58,079 nt of DNA from an uncultured Pelagibacteraceae bacterium (GCA_902597575.1 CACJYF010000004.1:1-58079); one strand, 5' to 3'. Positions 46,503 through 57,652 are shown, numbered from the stretch's first letter. Made by a program: numbers and translations. Notes: generated from the letters alone by a model not told the origin.

Positions 46503-47306
46503 TCAACTATTTTTTAATTGCTCTCCAAAAATATAACTCTCAACTTTATCAGCCAAACCAGTTTCTGTGTTGCAATCAACAATTACTCCGCATAAAGTAG
46601 AAGCTCCATTTGCTGGAAAATGTTTCACGGAATCTTTTTTAGTAAATCTGTTTAATGAATTATTTTTGTTCATCCCAATTACTGAGTCATAATCACCACA
46701 CATCCCTGCATCAGTTTGATATGCAGTACCGTTTTGTAAAATTCTTGCATCATTAGTTGGTATATGAGTGTGTGTACCTACTACAAGCGAAGCTTTACCA
46801 TCAAAAAAATGTCCAATTGCATTTTTTTCACTTGTAATTTCTCCATGAAAATCAACAACTAAAAAATCAAAATCCTCTTTCAATTTAAACTTATTAATAA
46901 ATTCATTTGCTGCTTCAAAAACATCATTACTTTTTTTCATAAAAACATTACCAATTAAATTTAAAACTCCGATTTTAAAATTATTAACAGTCGTAAAAAT
47001 TTCAAACCCTTTTCCCGGAGAGGGTTCAAAAAAATTTTTTGGTCTCAGTATTCTTTTTTCATTTTCAATAAATTGCATTATATCTTTCTGATCCCAAATA
47101 TGATTCCCGCTAGTAATTACATCAACTCCACTTAAGAAGAATTTTTCACAAATTTTTTGCGTCAGACCAACCCCACTTTTGTCTGCATTTTCTCCATTTA
47201 CAATTACGAAATCAATCTCTCTTTGTTTTTTTTGAGAAGGAAGATTTTCAACTAATTTTGAACATCCCGAACTTCCTACAACATCACCTAAAAATAATAT
47301 TCTCAT
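46503..47306 (-). CDS. YmdB-family metallophosphoesterase
   Basis: MRILFLGDVVGSSG, VNGENADKSGVGLT, TSGNHIWDQK, GTHTHIPTND. Confidence 0.93.
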   Translation of the reverse strand: MRILFLGDVVGSSGCSKLVENLPSQKKQREIDFVIVNGENADKSGVGLTQKICEKFFLSGVDVITSGNHIWDQKDIMQFIENEKRILRPKNFFEPSPGKGFEIFTTVNNFKIGVLNLIGNVFMKKSNDVFEAANEFINKFKLKEDFDFLVVDFHGEITSEKNAIGHFFDGKASLVVGTHTHIPTNDARILQNGTAYQTDAGMCGDYDSVIGMNKNNSLNRFTKKDSVKHFPANGASTLCGVIVDCNTETGLADKVESYIFGEQLKNS

Positions 47307-47848
47307 TCTATAATTTTTTTTTCTGTCACTACAAAATCAAGTTTTTTGTCATATCTGTTAAGAGGAATCCTTTTAACTCTTTGAAAAGAGTATGCCAATC
47401 CAACAAGAAGTGGTTTTTTTTTTCTTTTTATTCTTTGGATATATCTATCGTAGAAACCACCTCCATATCCTACTCTGTTCAATTTTTTATCAAAACTCAA
47501 CAAAGGTATTAACAATATATCTGGAAATTTTATTTTGCCATTTCTCGGCTCTGGTATACCAAATTTATTTATAACCAATGGCTCTTTTGAGGTCCACTGA
47601 ATAAAATCCATTTGAAAGTTTTTTTTTATTTTTGGTAAAGAAATAATGTAATTTTTCTTTTCTAATTTTTCCAAAGTTTGAATACAATCTAACTCGTTAT
47701 TATAAGGGTAGTATCCTCCAACTATTTTTCCTTTTATTCTTTTTTTTTTTAAAAGATTGATAATATAATTATAATTAATTGATTTAACTTTTTGTAACTT
47801 ATTTTCTCTAAGCTTTAAAAATTTTTTTCTAATTTGAGATTTTTTCAC
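47303..47848 (-). CDS. 5-formyltetrahydrofolate cyclo-ligase
   Basis: PLLSFDKKLNRVGYGGGFYDRYI; zapA neighbourhood. Confidence 0.92.
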   Translation of the reverse strand: MKKSQIRKKFLKLRENKLQKVKSINYNYIINLLKKKRIKGKIVGGYYPYNNELDCIQTLEKLEKKNYIISLPKIKKNFQMDFIQWTSKEPLVINKFGIPEPRNGKIKFPDILLIPLLSFDKKLNRVGYGGGFYDRYIQRIKRKKKPLLVGLAYSFQRVKRIPLNRYDKKLDFVVTEKKIIE

Positions 47849-47853
47849 AAAAT

Positions 47854-48297
47854 TTAAGACAAATTTTCTAAGTTTACTTTTTTTACAAAATTTGAAATTT
47901 CATTCGTGGCTTCATCAATTAATTTTTCATAACTTTGTTGACTCAGCTCAATTTCATTTTTTAAATGAATATGTTTTGTATTCAGCTTACTAATTTCACT
48001 CTCCTTTTTATCTCTATATTCATATATTAAAGATTTAAGTTCTTTAAACTTATTTGACAAATCATTAAGCTCCTTTTTTTTTTGCTCTACTTTTTTTTTT
48101 GTCTCATAGTATTCATCCATAATTTTAACTGCTGTAATAAGCAAAAGTTTATTTTCGCCTAAATTACCAAGATCATTTTTAAGTTTATTAAACTTTTGAT
48201 TTAATTGGATTAGTAATTCTTCCAATTGTTCTTCTTGTCCATCTTCACAAGAAAGTAAAAATTCTTTACCGTTAAATTTAATGCTTACGTTTGCCAT
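47854..48297 (-). CDS. zapA: Cell division protein ZapA
   Basis: N-terminal ZapA domain (VSIKFNGKEFLLSCEDGQEEQLEELLIQLNQKFNKL...NKLLLITAVKIMDEYYE) plus long coiled coil. Confidence 0.85.
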   Translation of the reverse strand: MANVSIKFNGKEFLLSCEDGQEEQLEELLIQLNQKFNKLKNDLGNLGENKLLLITAVKIMDEYYETKKKVEQKKKELNDLSNKFKELKSLIYEYRDKKESEISKLNTKHIHLKNEIELSQQSYEKLIDEATNEISNFVKKVNLENLS

Positions 48298-48608
48298 TCA
48301 TCTATTTCATTTAACAAAATATCTGTTTCTTGATTTAATTCATCAATTTTTTCTGAAAAATTTAATTGGTTTTGTTTTTCAATTTTTTCTTGTCTCTCAA
48401 ATTCATTTAATTTCCTCGATAATTCATTATGCTCATTAACTAAAGAGGTGTATTTTTTCTCCAATTCTTTTTTTTCAATTTCTAATTGATTTTTTTGATC
48501 CTTAAGATTTTCAATATTTTTATTTATATTTGGATCATTGAGATTTAAACTTTTTAATTTTATTAAAGCCTCATTTAACTTTTTTTCTTTTTCACTAAAA
48601 AAATTCAT
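48285..48608 (-). CDS. Small coiled-coil protein overlapping zapA (DUF4164/ZauP-like candidate)
   Basis: 107 aa, almost entirely heptad-rich; overlaps the zapA start by 13 nt. Confidence 0.7.
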   Translation of the reverse strand: MNFFSEKEKKLNEALIKLKSLNLNDPNINKNIENLKDQKNQLEIEKKELEKKYTSLVNEHNELSRKLNEFERQEKIEKQNQLNFSEKIDELNQETDILLNEIDEWQT

Positions 48609-48661
48609 ATATATATAATTATATTATTAAATAGAATCTTCTTAGTCTAGACAGGATAATT

Positions 48662-50665
48662 TTGAGTAAACAATATAGGGAATTAGCTAATTGCATTCGA
48701 TTTTTATCAATTGATGCTGTACAAAAAGCCAACTCAGGTCACCCAGGAATGCCTATGGGTATGGCCGATGTTGTAACAGTTTTATTTAAAGATTTTTTAA
48801 ATTTTAACCCAAATAACCCAAGTTGGATAAATAGAGACAGATTTGTTCTCTCTGCGGGTCATGGATCAATGTTGCTTTATTCACTTCTTTATCTCACTGG
48901 TTATAAAAGTGTTTCATTGAATGATATTAAAAATTTTCGTCAATTAGATTCAATTTGTGCAGGTCATCCTGAATATCACCCTGATACTGGAATTGAGACT
49001 ACTACAGGTCCTTTAGGCCAAGGGATATCTAATGCAGTTGGATTTGCTATTTCAGAAGAAATTTTAAAAAAACAAATTGGAAAAAAAATTATTGACCATA
49101 AAACTTATGTGATTGCAGGTGATGGGTGTTTAATGGAGGGGATTAGCCATGAGGCTTTAAGTCTGGCTGGACACCTTAAATTGAAGAATCTTATTTTGCT
49201 TTTCGATAATAATTCAATTTCAATTGATGGTCCAACCAACTTAGCAGTTTCAGACAATCATGAAAAAAGACTTCGAAGTTATGGTTGGGATTATATTAAA
49301 ATTAATGGGCATAATCATAAAGAAATATCGAAAGCCCTTAAAAAAGCTCAAAAATCAAAAATACCTATCGCTATTTCGTGCAAAACTACAATTGGTTATG
49401 GATCTCCTAACAAAGGTGGTAAAGCTTCTTCACATGGTAGCCCGCTAGGTAATGATGAGATAAAATTAGTAAGAAAAAAATTAAATTGGAGTCACAATCC
49501 CTTTGAAATTCCGAAAAAATTGTTGAATGAGTGGAAATTAATCGGTGAAAGAGCATTTAAAAAAGCAAAAAAACAGGAAATAATTTTAAGTAAGGAGCTT
49601 AAAAAATTAGGTTGGTTGGGATGGTCAATATCTAATAAATTTAAAAAAGATTTTCCACCAGGATATAATCTTACAAGAGACACCATCATCGGATCTATAG
49701 AAAAAGTAAAAACAGAATATTTAAAAAATCTAGAACCAATGGCAACAAGAAAATGCTCTGAAAAATTCTTAGAGATTGTATCAAAACTTCCAAGTTTAAT
49801 TGGTGGGTCAGCTGACTTAGCTGGTTCAAACAATACAAAAACTAAAAATCATAAAATTATAAAGTCAGGTGATTTCTCTGGAAACTATATTCATTACGGA
49901 GTAAGAGAGCATGCTATGTGTGGGGTTATGAATGGTATTTCTCTTCATAGTGGTCTAATACCATACGGTGGAACTTTTTTAATATTTAGCGATTATTGTA
50001 AGCCATCAATTAGACTTGCGGCAATGATGAAACAGAAAGTCATATATGTCTTTACTCATGACTCCATTGGACTTGGTGAAGATGGTCCGACTCATCAGCC
50101 TGTAGAACAATTAGCAAGTTTAAGGTCCATTCCTAATTTAAATGTTTTTAGGCCATCTGACCTTATTGAAACTTTTGAGTGCTGGCAATTAGCATTGGAG
50201 AGTAAAAATACACCAAGTGTTATTGCCTTAACAAGACAGGCAATCAAACCTGTAAGAATTAAAAGTTCAACAAAAAATATGTCTTCATTAGGTGCTTATG
50301 AAATTTTTAGGACTAATGATGATATAAAAGTTACAATTATAGCAACTGGATCTGAAACTAGTTTGGCGATTGAAGTTAGTCATAAATTAGCCACAGATGG
50401 TATCTATTCAAAAATAATATCAATGCCTTGTCACGAATTATTTGATCAACAAAGTGAAGGCTACAAAAATGAAATTTTATCAGAAACAAACCTTGTTGTG
50501 TCAATAGAGGCCTCTGAAACAAGTTATTGGAAAAAATATACAAACTACAATGGTTTAAATTTTGGAATTGATGATTTTGGAAAAAGTGCTCCATATAAAG
50601 ATATTTATAATCATTTCGGAATAAGCAGTGAAAATATAATTAATAAAATTAAAGAGAAGTTATGA
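48662..50665 (+). CDS. tkt: Transketolase (TTG start)
   Basis: [53 protein letters not shown]. Confidence 0.97.
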   Translation: MSKQYRELANCIRFLSIDAVQKANSGHPGMPMGMADVVTVLFKDFLNFNPNNPSWINRDRFVLSAGHGSMLLYSLLYLTGYKSVSLNDIKNFRQLDSICAGHPEYHPDTGIETTTGPLGQGISNAVGFAISEEILKKQIGKKIIDHKTYVIAGDGCLMEGISHEALSLAGHLKLKNLILLFDNNSISIDGPTNLAVSDNHEKRLRSYGWDYIKINGHNHKEISKALKKAQKSKIPIAISCKTTIGYGSPNKGGKASSHGSPLGNDEIKLVRKKLNWSHNPFEIPKKLLNEWKLIGERAFKKAKKQEIILSKELKKLGWLGWSISNKFKKDFPPGYNLTRDTIIGSIEKVKTEYLKNLEPMATRKCSEKFLEIVSKLPSLIGGSADLAGSNNTKTKNHKIIKSGDFSGNYIHYGVREHAMCGVMNGISLHSGLIPYGGTFLIFSDYCKPSIRLAAMMKQKVIYVFTHDSIGLGEDGPTHQPVEQLASLRSIPNLNVFRPSDLIETFECWQLALESKNTPSVIALTRQAIKPVRIKSSTKNMSSLGAYEIFRTNDDIKVTIIATGSETSLAIEVSHKLATDGIYSKIISMPCHELFDQQSEGYKNEILSETNLVVSIEASETSYWKKYTNYNGLNFGIDDFGKSAPYKDIYNHFGISSENIINKIKEKL

Positions 50666-51663
50666 AAATAAAAGTTGGAATTAATGGATTGGGTAGAATA
50701 GGAAGAATGATTATTCGCTCAATCATTGAAAATAATTACAAGAATATAGAGATAAAACATATAAATAATAGAACAGACTCTGAAACCAGCTCAAAACTTT
50801 TAAAATATGACTCTATTCATGGAAAATTTAATGCCGAAATTAATTTTGACGAGAGAAACTTGATTATTAACAATCATAAAATTTCTTTTACCCAAGAAAC
50901 CAATTTAAATAATATTGATTGGAAAAAATATGGTGTAGAGTACGTTTTCGAATGCACTGGAAAATTTAACTCTAAAGATAAATTGGAAACCCATCTAAAA
51001 AATGGGGCAAAAAAAGTTATTGTTTCTGCGCCATGTAAAAATGCAGATAAAACAATTGTATATGGAGTAAATGAGTTAGAGTTGAGAAGAAATGACAAAA
51101 TAATTTCTGCTGCATCATGCACAACTAATTGTCTTGCACCAGTAGCTTTTGTTTTAAATAAAAATTTTGAAATTGAGAAGGGTTTTATGACTACCATTCA
51201 CGCATTCACAAGTGATCAAAGAATCTTAGACAATTCTCATAAAGATCTAAGAAGAGCAAGATCTGCAAGCCAATCTATCGTTCCAACTTCAACCGGTGCA
51301 TCAAAGGCAATTGGCGAAATAATTCCTTCTCTTAAAGGTAAGTTAGAGGGTATAGCAATGAGGGTACCAACACCAAATGTATCGTTAATTGAACTTGTAT
51401 TTTGTACAAAAAAAGATTTGAGTATCGAAAAAATAAATGCAGTGTTTCAAAGTTTTAGTAAAAAAAATAAAGTTCTTGAATTTACAAAAGAAAAGCTTGT
51501 ATCTATAGATTTCAATCATAATCCTGCTTCGTCAATTATTGATGGAAGTTTAACGAACGTAATAGGAAAAAACATGGGTAAAATTTCAGCTTGGTATGAT
51601 AACGAGTGGGGTTTTTCAAACAGGATGTGTGATATTGTGGAACACCTTCATAAAATTTCTTAA
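50662..51663 (+). CDS. gap: Glyceraldehyde-3-phosphate dehydrogenase
   Basis: [43 protein letters not shown]. Confidence 0.98.
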   Translation: MKIKVGINGLGRIGRMIIRSIIENNYKNIEIKHINNRTDSETSSKLLKYDSIHGKFNAEINFDERNLIINNHKISFTQETNLNNIDWKKYGVEYVFECTGKFNSKDKLETHLKNGAKKVIVSAPCKNADKTIVYGVNELELRRNDKIISAASCTTNCLAPVAFVLNKNFEIEKGFMTTIHAFTSDQRILDNSHKDLRRARSASQSIVPTSTGASKAIGEIIPSLKGKLEGIAMRVPTPNVSLIELVFCTKKDLSIEKINAVFQSFSKKNKVLEFTKEKLVSIDFNHNPASSIIDGSLTNVIGKNMGKISAWYDNEWGFSNRMCDIVEHLHKIS

Positions 51664-52841
51664 TGAAATATATAAAAGATCAAGAAAATCTCGAAGGCAA
51701 AATCGTATTATTAAGACTAGACCTAAATGTACCTCTCAAAAACGGAGTAATTACCGATGAGACAAGGATTAACAAGATATTACCTATCATAAATTTCCTC
51801 ATTAAAAAAAAATCCAAAATTTTAATAATCTCACATATCGGACGACCCAAAGGAAGAATAAATAATGATCTATCTTTAAAACCAATTTGCAAAAATTTAG
51901 AGAGTAAGACTGATCAAAAAATTAAATTAGTTAAAGAAAATATTTATAAAATAAAAAAAGATGATCTGTTTAAAAATTCTAAATACAAGATAATTTTTTT
52001 AGAAAACATAAGATTTTATGAAGAGGAAGAAAATAATGATACGAATTTCTCAAAAAATTTAGCAAAACTTGCAGATATATTTGTTAATGACGCCTTTTCT
52101 TGCTCGCATAGAGCTCACGCAACTGTAAGCAAAATAACAGAATTTTTACCCTCATTTGCAGGCTTACAACTTGAAACGGAAATAAGCGCACTAAAAAAAG
52201 TAACTACAGAAATAAAAAAACCGGTTACTTGTATTATTGGTGGAGCTAAAATATCTACAAAAATAGGTCTAATTAAAAACTTAATACCTAAGTTTGATAA
52301 CATTGTTATTGTTGGGGCAATGGCAAATAATATTTTAAATTATAAAGGTAATCCAATTGGAAAATCTTTAAAAGAAGATAATTGCGAATCAATAATAAAT
52401 GAAATTTTTGAAACAGCAAAAAAAAACCTTTGTTCAATCAATTATCCAGAGGATGTTGTAGTGGGAAAAAATATGGACGACAAGGCCATTATCAAAGAAC
52501 TCAGTGAAGTTTCCAATGATGACTTAATTTTAGATATAGGACCAAAGACAATTAAAAAAATTAGAGATATCATTGAGAGAAGTGAAACAATCTTGTGGAA
52601 TGGACCGGCGGGATATTTTGAAAATCCAAACTTCGCAAATGGTTGTTATGAAATTACAAAAAAAATCATTGAAAAAAATGAAAAAAATCAAATTTATTCT
52701 ATTGCTGGAGGAGGAGATACAATAGCAATTTTAAATCAAATGAACGCAGTAGGTAATTTTAATTTTGTTTCAACTGCTGGGGGAGCCTTTTTAGAATATC
52801 TTGAAGGCAAAGACCTTCCTGGTATAAAAGCTTTAAATTAA
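51663..52841 (+). CDS. pgk: Phosphoglycerate kinase
   Basis: LLRLDLNVPLKNGVITDETRI, NDAFSCSHRAHATV, IAGGGDTIA. Confidence 0.98.
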   Translation: MKYIKDQENLEGKIVLLRLDLNVPLKNGVITDETRINKILPIINFLIKKKSKILIISHIGRPKGRINNDLSLKPICKNLESKTDQKIKLVKENIYKIKKDDLFKNSKYKIIFLENIRFYEEEENNDTNFSKNLAKLADIFVNDAFSCSHRAHATVSKITEFLPSFAGLQLETEISALKKVTTEIKKPVTCIIGGAKISTKIGLIKNLIPKFDNIVIVGAMANNILNYKGNPIGKSLKEDNCESIINEIFETAKKNLCSINYPEDVVVGKNMDDKAIIKELSEVSNDDLILDIGPKTIKKIRDIIERSETILWNGPAGYFENPNFANGCYEITKKIIEKNEKNQIYSIAGGGDTIAILNQMNAVGNFNFVSTAGGAFLEYLEGKDLPGIKALN

Positions 52842-52842
52842 A

Positions 52843-53850
52843 ATGTCTGAATTAAATAATATTGCTTTAAAAATAGTTGAGAATGGTAAAGGTATCCTAG
52901 CTGCTGATGAGAGCACAGGCACTATGACAAAAAGACTTGATAGTGTTAATGTGCCTTCAACTTCAGAGAATAGGTTGATGTTTAGAGAAGCTCTTTTTAC
53001 TTCATCAAGTATGACTGATTGTATTGGAGGTGTCATTTTATATGATGAAACTATTAAACAAATCTCATCAAAAAAAAAAAAGATTACTGAATTAATTTCT
53101 GAAATGGGCTCTTTGCCAGGTATAAAAGTAGATACAGGTGCCAAAGCTTTAGCAGGTTCAAAAGATGAAAAAATTACAGAGGGACTAGATGGATTAAGAG
53201 AAAGACTAAAAGAATATTATAAAATTGGCGCAAAATTTACAAAATGGAGAGGTGTTTATTCGATATCTAAAAATTATCCGAGTAAGCTTTCGATAAGTTC
53301 AAATGCTCATGCATTGGCAAGATATTCGGCATTAGTTCAGGAATGTAATATGGTGCCAATAGTAGAGCCAGAAGTTTTAATGGATGGTGAACATTCTGCT
53401 GAAGATTGTTACGAAAAAACTTCCGAAGTAATAGAAAAATGTTTTGAGGAATTGATTTTACACAAAGTGGATTTAAAAGGAATTATTTTAAAACCTAATA
53501 TGATTTTATCTGGAAATATGTCAAAATATAAAATTTCAAATGATAAAGTTGCAAGATTAACTTTAAAGTGTTTAAAAAACTGCGTTCCTTCAGAAGTGCC
53601 TGGAATTACTTTTTTGTCTGGAGGACAATCAGAAATAGAGGCAACAGAAAATCTAAATTTAATAAATAAGTACAACGATACAAATTTTATAATTAGTTAT
53701 TCTTATGGACGAGCACTTCAGCAAAGTGCCTTAAAATTTTGGTCAAAAGATATAAAAAATATTGAAGGTACTCAAAAAATCTTTAACCATCGTGCAAAGA
53801 TGAACACCTTAGCTGCGCAAGGAAAGTGGTCTAAAGATCTTGAGATTTAA
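52843..53850 (+). CDS. fba: Class I fructose-bisphosphate aldolase
   Basis: GKGILAADESTGTMTKRL, VPIVEPEVLMDGEH, LKPNMIL. Confidence 0.97.
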   Translation: MSELNNIALKIVENGKGILAADESTGTMTKRLDSVNVPSTSENRLMFREALFTSSSMTDCIGGVILYDETIKQISSKKKKITELISEMGSLPGIKVDTGAKALAGSKDEKITEGLDGLRERLKEYYKIGAKFTKWRGVYSISKNYPSKLSISSNAHALARYSALVQECNMVPIVEPEVLMDGEHSAEDCYEKTSEVIEKCFEELILHKVDLKGIILKPNMILSGNMSKYKISNDKVARLTLKCLKNCVPSEVPGITFLSGGQSEIEATENLNLINKYNDTNFIISYSYGRALQQSALKFWSKDIKNIEGTQKIFNHRAKMNTLAAQGKWSKDLEI

Positions 53851-54454
53851 TAAACGAAAAATTATTTATTTAATATCACCATTAAAAATTGATAATATTT
53901 TTTATCATCATCTTAAATATGTTTTAAAACAGAAAAAAGTGAGTTTTTTTCAGCTAAGACTTAAAAAAGAAAAATTTAGAAAAAAGCTAATAATAGGAAA
54001 AAAGATAAAAAGAATATGTAAAAAATTTAAAGTTAAATTTTTGATTAATGACGATGTTTATTTAGCTAAAAAGTTAAATGCAGACGGTTGTCATCTGGGT
54101 CAAAGAGATATGAATATACATAAAGCAAGAGAATTGATTGGAAATAAAATAATTGGGATAACATGTCATAACTCAATTAAACTAGCCAAAGTCGCTTTAA
54201 AAAATAAAGCTGACTATTTAGCTTTTGGAGCTTTTTACTCAACAAAAACAAAAAAAACAAAATACAAACCATCATTAGACATACTTAAAAAAGCAAGAAA
54301 GATAACAAAAACAACTATAGTAGCCATAGGTGGCATAAATTCTAAAAATTATAAAAAACTTTTGTTGAATAAAGCCAACTTATTGGCTATCTCAGGCTAC
54401 ATTTGGAAAAATAAAAAACTTAAACCTTTTGAAGCAATTAAAAAATTTAAATGA
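53840..54454 (+). CDS. Thiamine-phosphate synthase family protein (ThiE-like)
   Basis: FQLRLK, LINDDVYLAKKLNADGCHLGQRD, GITCHNS, FGAFYSTKTK, VAIGGIN. Confidence 0.85.
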   Translation: MRFNKRKIIYLISPLKIDNIFYHHLKYVLKQKKVSFFQLRLKKEKFRKKLIIGKKIKRICKKFKVKFLINDDVYLAKKLNADGCHLGQRDMNIHKARELIGNKIIGITCHNSIKLAKVALKNKADYLAFGAFYSTKTKKTKYKPSLDILKKARKITKTTIVAIGGINSKNYKKLLLNKANLLAISGYIWKNKKLKPFEAIKKFK

Positions 54455-55011
54455 AAATAAATGCTAATGAAATAAGAATGGGTATGTTGCTTGAATATAA
54501 AGATGATTTGTGGCAAGTCATAAAAACACACCATGTAAAACCTGGAAAAGGTGGAGCTTTCGCTCAGGTAGAAATGAAAAGTTTAAACAAAAATACAAAA
54601 CTGAATGAGAGATTTAGGTCAAATGAGACGGTAGAAAAAGCTTCTTTAGAAGAAATTAATTTTAATTATTCTTACGAAGATGAGAATAACTTTTATTTTA
54701 TGGATCTTAAATCCTTCGAACAAATTCAAATAAAGAAAGATATAATTGGTCAAAAAGGTAAATTGTTAACCGAAAATCTTGAAGTAACTATAAATTTTTA
54801 TAATGATAAACCAATTACAATAGATTTGCCTAATCAAGTTAAATGTGAAGTTGAAACAACAGATGTTGCTTTAAAAGGACAAACAGTATCTTCCTCGTAT
54901 AAGCCTGCTATCTTGAATAACGGATTAAATATACAAGTCCCACCATTTATCGAAGCTGGCGACGAAATAATTATCGATACAAGAAATCTAGAATATATTA
55001 GAAAAGTTTAA
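54451..55011 (+). CDS. efp: Elongation factor P
   Basis: IRMGMLLEYKDDLWQVIKTHHVKPGKGGAFAQVEMKSL. Confidence 0.97.
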   Translation: MKINANEIRMGMLLEYKDDLWQVIKTHHVKPGKGGAFAQVEMKSLNKNTKLNERFRSNETVEKASLEEINFNYSYEDENNFYFMDLKSFEQIQIKKDIIGQKGKLLTENLEVTINFYNDKPITIDLPNQVKCEVETTDVALKGQTVSSSYKPAILNNGLNIQVPPFIEAGDEIIIDTRNLEYIRKV

Positions 55012-55014
55012 GCA

Positions 55015-55755
55015 ATGAACTCAATTTCAGCAAATTTAAATCTTATGATTAAGGCTTGTGAAAAGGCCTCTAAAGTACTTATCAGAGATTTTGGGGAAAT
55101 TGAAAAACTTCAAGTATCTAAAAAGGGACCTTCAGATTTTGTGACAAACTCAGACTTAAAAACAGAAAAAATTATAATAGAGGAACTAACAAAAGGTAGA
55201 CCAGATTATTCAATTATAAGTGAGGAGAATGGAGTAAAAAACAATAAAGATAACAAGAATACTTGGATAATAGATCCAATAGATGGTACGATTAATTTCT
55301 TACACGGTATTCCTCATTTTGCAACTTCAATTGCTCTAAAACATAATGATGAAATAATATCAGGTTTAATTTTTGATCCTATAAAAGATGAAATGTTTTA
55401 TGCTGAAAGAAACAATGGGGCTTTTTTAAACAATAAAAGGATTAAGGTATCAAAGAAAAATAATATAGGAGAATGCTTGTTTGCAACTAGTGAATTAATT
55501 GATAGAAAAATGGAACTTTCATATAGAAAATCAGGCTCAGCCGCATTAGATATGGCTTATATTGCTTGTGGAAGATATGATGGGTACTTTCAAAAAAATT
55601 TGAATTTATGGGATATTGCTGCAGGATTAATTCTTGTGAAAGAGGCCGGAGGCATGACTAACAAAATTGACCTTAACAACCATAATTGTCTTAAAATTAT
55701 TGCCTCAAGCCCTGATATTAATGAAAAATTGATGAATAAAATAAGTAACTTTTAA
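55015..55755 (+). CDS. suhB: Inositol monophosphatase family protein (SuhB-like)
   Basis: [46 protein letters not shown]. Confidence 0.94.
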   Translation: MNSISANLNLMIKACEKASKVLIRDFGEIEKLQVSKKGPSDFVTNSDLKTEKIIIEELTKGRPDYSIISEENGVKNNKDNKNTWIIDPIDGTINFLHGIPHFATSIALKHNDEIISGLIFDPIKDEMFYAERNNGAFLNNKRIKVSKKNNIGECLFATSELIDRKMELSYRKSGSAALDMAYIACGRYDGYFQKNLNLWDIAAGLILVKEAGGMTNKIDLNNHNCLKIIASSPDINEKLMNKISNF

Positions 55756-55790
55756 TTGTTTTAAAAAAATCTTTTGCTATAAGACACCGA

Positions 55791-56021
55791 ATGAAAAAAA
55801 ATATACATCCTAAATATCATAAGATTAAAGTTGAAATGACAGATGGTATTCAGTTTGAAACCAAATCGACTTGGGGATCTGAAGGAGATGTATTAAAATT
55901 GGAAATAGATCCAAAGTCTCATTCTGCTTGGACGGGCGGAAAACAAAAACTTATGGATAAAGGAAGAATAAGCAAGTTTAATAAAAAATTTCAAAACTTT
56001 AAATCAGAAAAAAAAATTTAA
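55791..56021 (+). CDS. rpmE: 50S ribosomal protein L31
   Basis: [50 protein letters not shown]. Confidence 0.97.
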   Translation: MKKNIHPKYHKIKVEMTDGIQFETKSTWGSEGDVLKLEIDPKSHSAWTGGKQKLMDKGRISKFNKKFQNFKSEKKI

Positions 56022-56588
56022 ATGTCGAAAGCTCCCTTAATGCCTATTGCTACGGCTTTATGGCTTGTTGAAAATACCACTCTTACTTTCAAACAAATTG
56101 CTGAATTTTGCCACTTACATGAAGTAGAAGTTCAAGGAATTGCAGATGGTGAAGTTGCTAAAGGCATTAAAGCATACAACCCAATAATTACAGGTCAGCT
56201 TTCAAGGAAGGAAATCGAGCTATCATCAAAAGATCAAAATAGAGCATTAAAAATTATAGATATTGATGTCGAAATATCAAATAATGAAAAAAAAATTAAG
56301 AAATATATACCTTTGTCGAAAAGACAGGACAAGCCAGACTCTGCATTGTGGCTAATTAAGCAACATAATATTCTTAAAGACTCTCAAATTTCAAGATTGG
56401 TAGGAATAACAAAAAATTCTGTTACCTCAATTAGAAATAAAAGTTATTGGAATTATAATAATTTAAGCCCCAAGGACCCAGTAGCGCTCAACCTTTTTTC
56501 TCAAAAAGATTTGATTGAGGCAATTGAAAAAGCGGAAAGAAGAGTAAAAAGAGAAAAAAAAGAAAAAGAGAAAGCAAAAACAAAATAA
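56022..56588 (+). CDS. DUF1013 family protein (TrcR-like cell-cycle transcriptional regulator)
   Basis: PIATALWLVENTTLTFKQIAEFCHLHEVEVQGIADGEVAKGIKAYNPI, KPDSALWLIKQHNILKDSQISRLVGITKNSV. Confidence 0.9.
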   Translation: MSKAPLMPIATALWLVENTTLTFKQIAEFCHLHEVEVQGIADGEVAKGIKAYNPIITGQLSRKEIELSSKDQNRALKIIDIDVEISNNEKKIKKYIPLSKRQDKPDSALWLIKQHNILKDSQISRLVGITKNSVTSIRNKSYWNYNNLSPKDPVALNLFSQKDLIEAIEKAERRVKREKKEKEKAKTK

Positions 56589-56663
56589 ATAACACATTTA
56601 TGAATGAAATTCGTGGACATAAAATTATAAAAATGCTATTCACTCATTTTTTTGGAGGATTTT

Positions 56664-56858
56664 ATTAAAATAGAAGTAAAAGATAATAATGTAGAACAAG
56701 CTCTAAGAGTTTTGAAAAGAAAACTTCAAAGAGATGGGTTTTTTAAAGTGATAAAATTAAAAAATACTTATGAAAAACCATCTGAGAAAAAGAAAAGAAT
56801 TCTTCAAGAAAACATAAAAAGAGTTAAGAAATTAAATAAACTTAAAAATAGAATTTAA
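56664..56858 (+). CDS. rpsU: 30S ribosomal protein S21, apparent ATT start codon
   Basis: (M)KIEVKDNNVEQALRVLKRKLQRDGFFKVIKLKNTYEKPSEKKKRILQENIKRVKKLNKL; GGAGG at 56654-56658, 5 nt before ATT 56664-56666. Confidence 0.9.
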   Translation: MKIEVKDNNVEQALRVLKRKLQRDGFFKVIKLKNTYEKPSEKKKRILQENIKRVKKLNKLKNRI

Positions 56859-56864
56859 CCTTAT

Positions 56865-56941
<77 letters not shown>

Positions 56942-56947
56942 ATCAAT

Positions 56948-57646
56948 TTAAATTTTAAAATTTGATTTCTTACTATCCTTCAAGAAAGTTTTGACTGTTT
57001 CTACAGTAAGTTGATTAAATGATTTTCCAAATTTCTGTATCTTCTCAATAATTGAAGGTGGTATTGTAATTATTTGGCAACCTAATTGTTTTGCTTGTAG
57101 ATAATTATATGGTTCTCTAACACTGGCCCATAAAATTTCAACATTTTTGTATCTTTTTGCAATTTTAATACTTTTTACTAATTGAGGGATTGGATCTTTC
57201 CCCGTATCACCAGCTCTACCCGCAAAAATAGATATTATTACCTTTGTTTTTTTATTAATTTGTTTTAAAATTTTTTCTGTTTGTTTTGCGGTATATACTG
57301 CTGTTATGTTCAATTTAATATTTTGATCGTTCAAAACTTTAATAACCTTTCCTGTAAATTGATTTTTTGAATTGACAACAGGAACTTTTACATAAACATT
57401 TTTGCCCCAGCTATTTATTTTGATCCCTTGTTCAATCATTGACTCGTTATCATCTGCAAAAACCTCAAACGAAATAGGTTTTTTTGGACATTCGCTTAAC
57501 AACTTTTTTGAGTATGCCTCATAATTTTTTGCCCCCGCCTTTCTCATTAGTGTAGGATTTGTAGTGAACCCTTTAACAACTTTTTGTTTATTAAATCTTT
57601 TAATTAAATTCAGGTCAGCAATATCGCAGAAAATTTTGATACTCAT
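56948..57646 (-). CDS. Transaldolase/fructose-6-phosphate aldolase family protein (short TalC-like)
   Basis: GFTTNPTLMRKAG, NVYVKVPVVN, LNITAVYTAKQ. Confidence 0.88.
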   Translation of the reverse strand: MSIKIFCDIADLNLIKRFNKQKVVKGFTTNPTLMRKAGAKNYEAYSKKLLSECPKKPISFEVFADDNESMIEQGIKINSWGKNVYVKVPVVNSKNQFTGKVIKVLNDQNIKLNITAVYTAKQTEKILKQINKKTKVIISIFAGRAGDTGKDPIPQLVKSIKIAKRYKNVEILWASVREPYNYLQAKQLGCQIITIPPSIIEKIQKFGKSFNQLTVETVKTFLKDSKKSNFKI

Positions 57647-57652
57647 TTAAAT

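Noticed and set aside
47848-47854. 6S RNA (ssrS), expected in many proteobacteria between zapA and the 5-formyl-THF cyclo-ligase gene
   Set aside because: Only 5 nt separate the two genes; no space for a ~160-nt RNA here.
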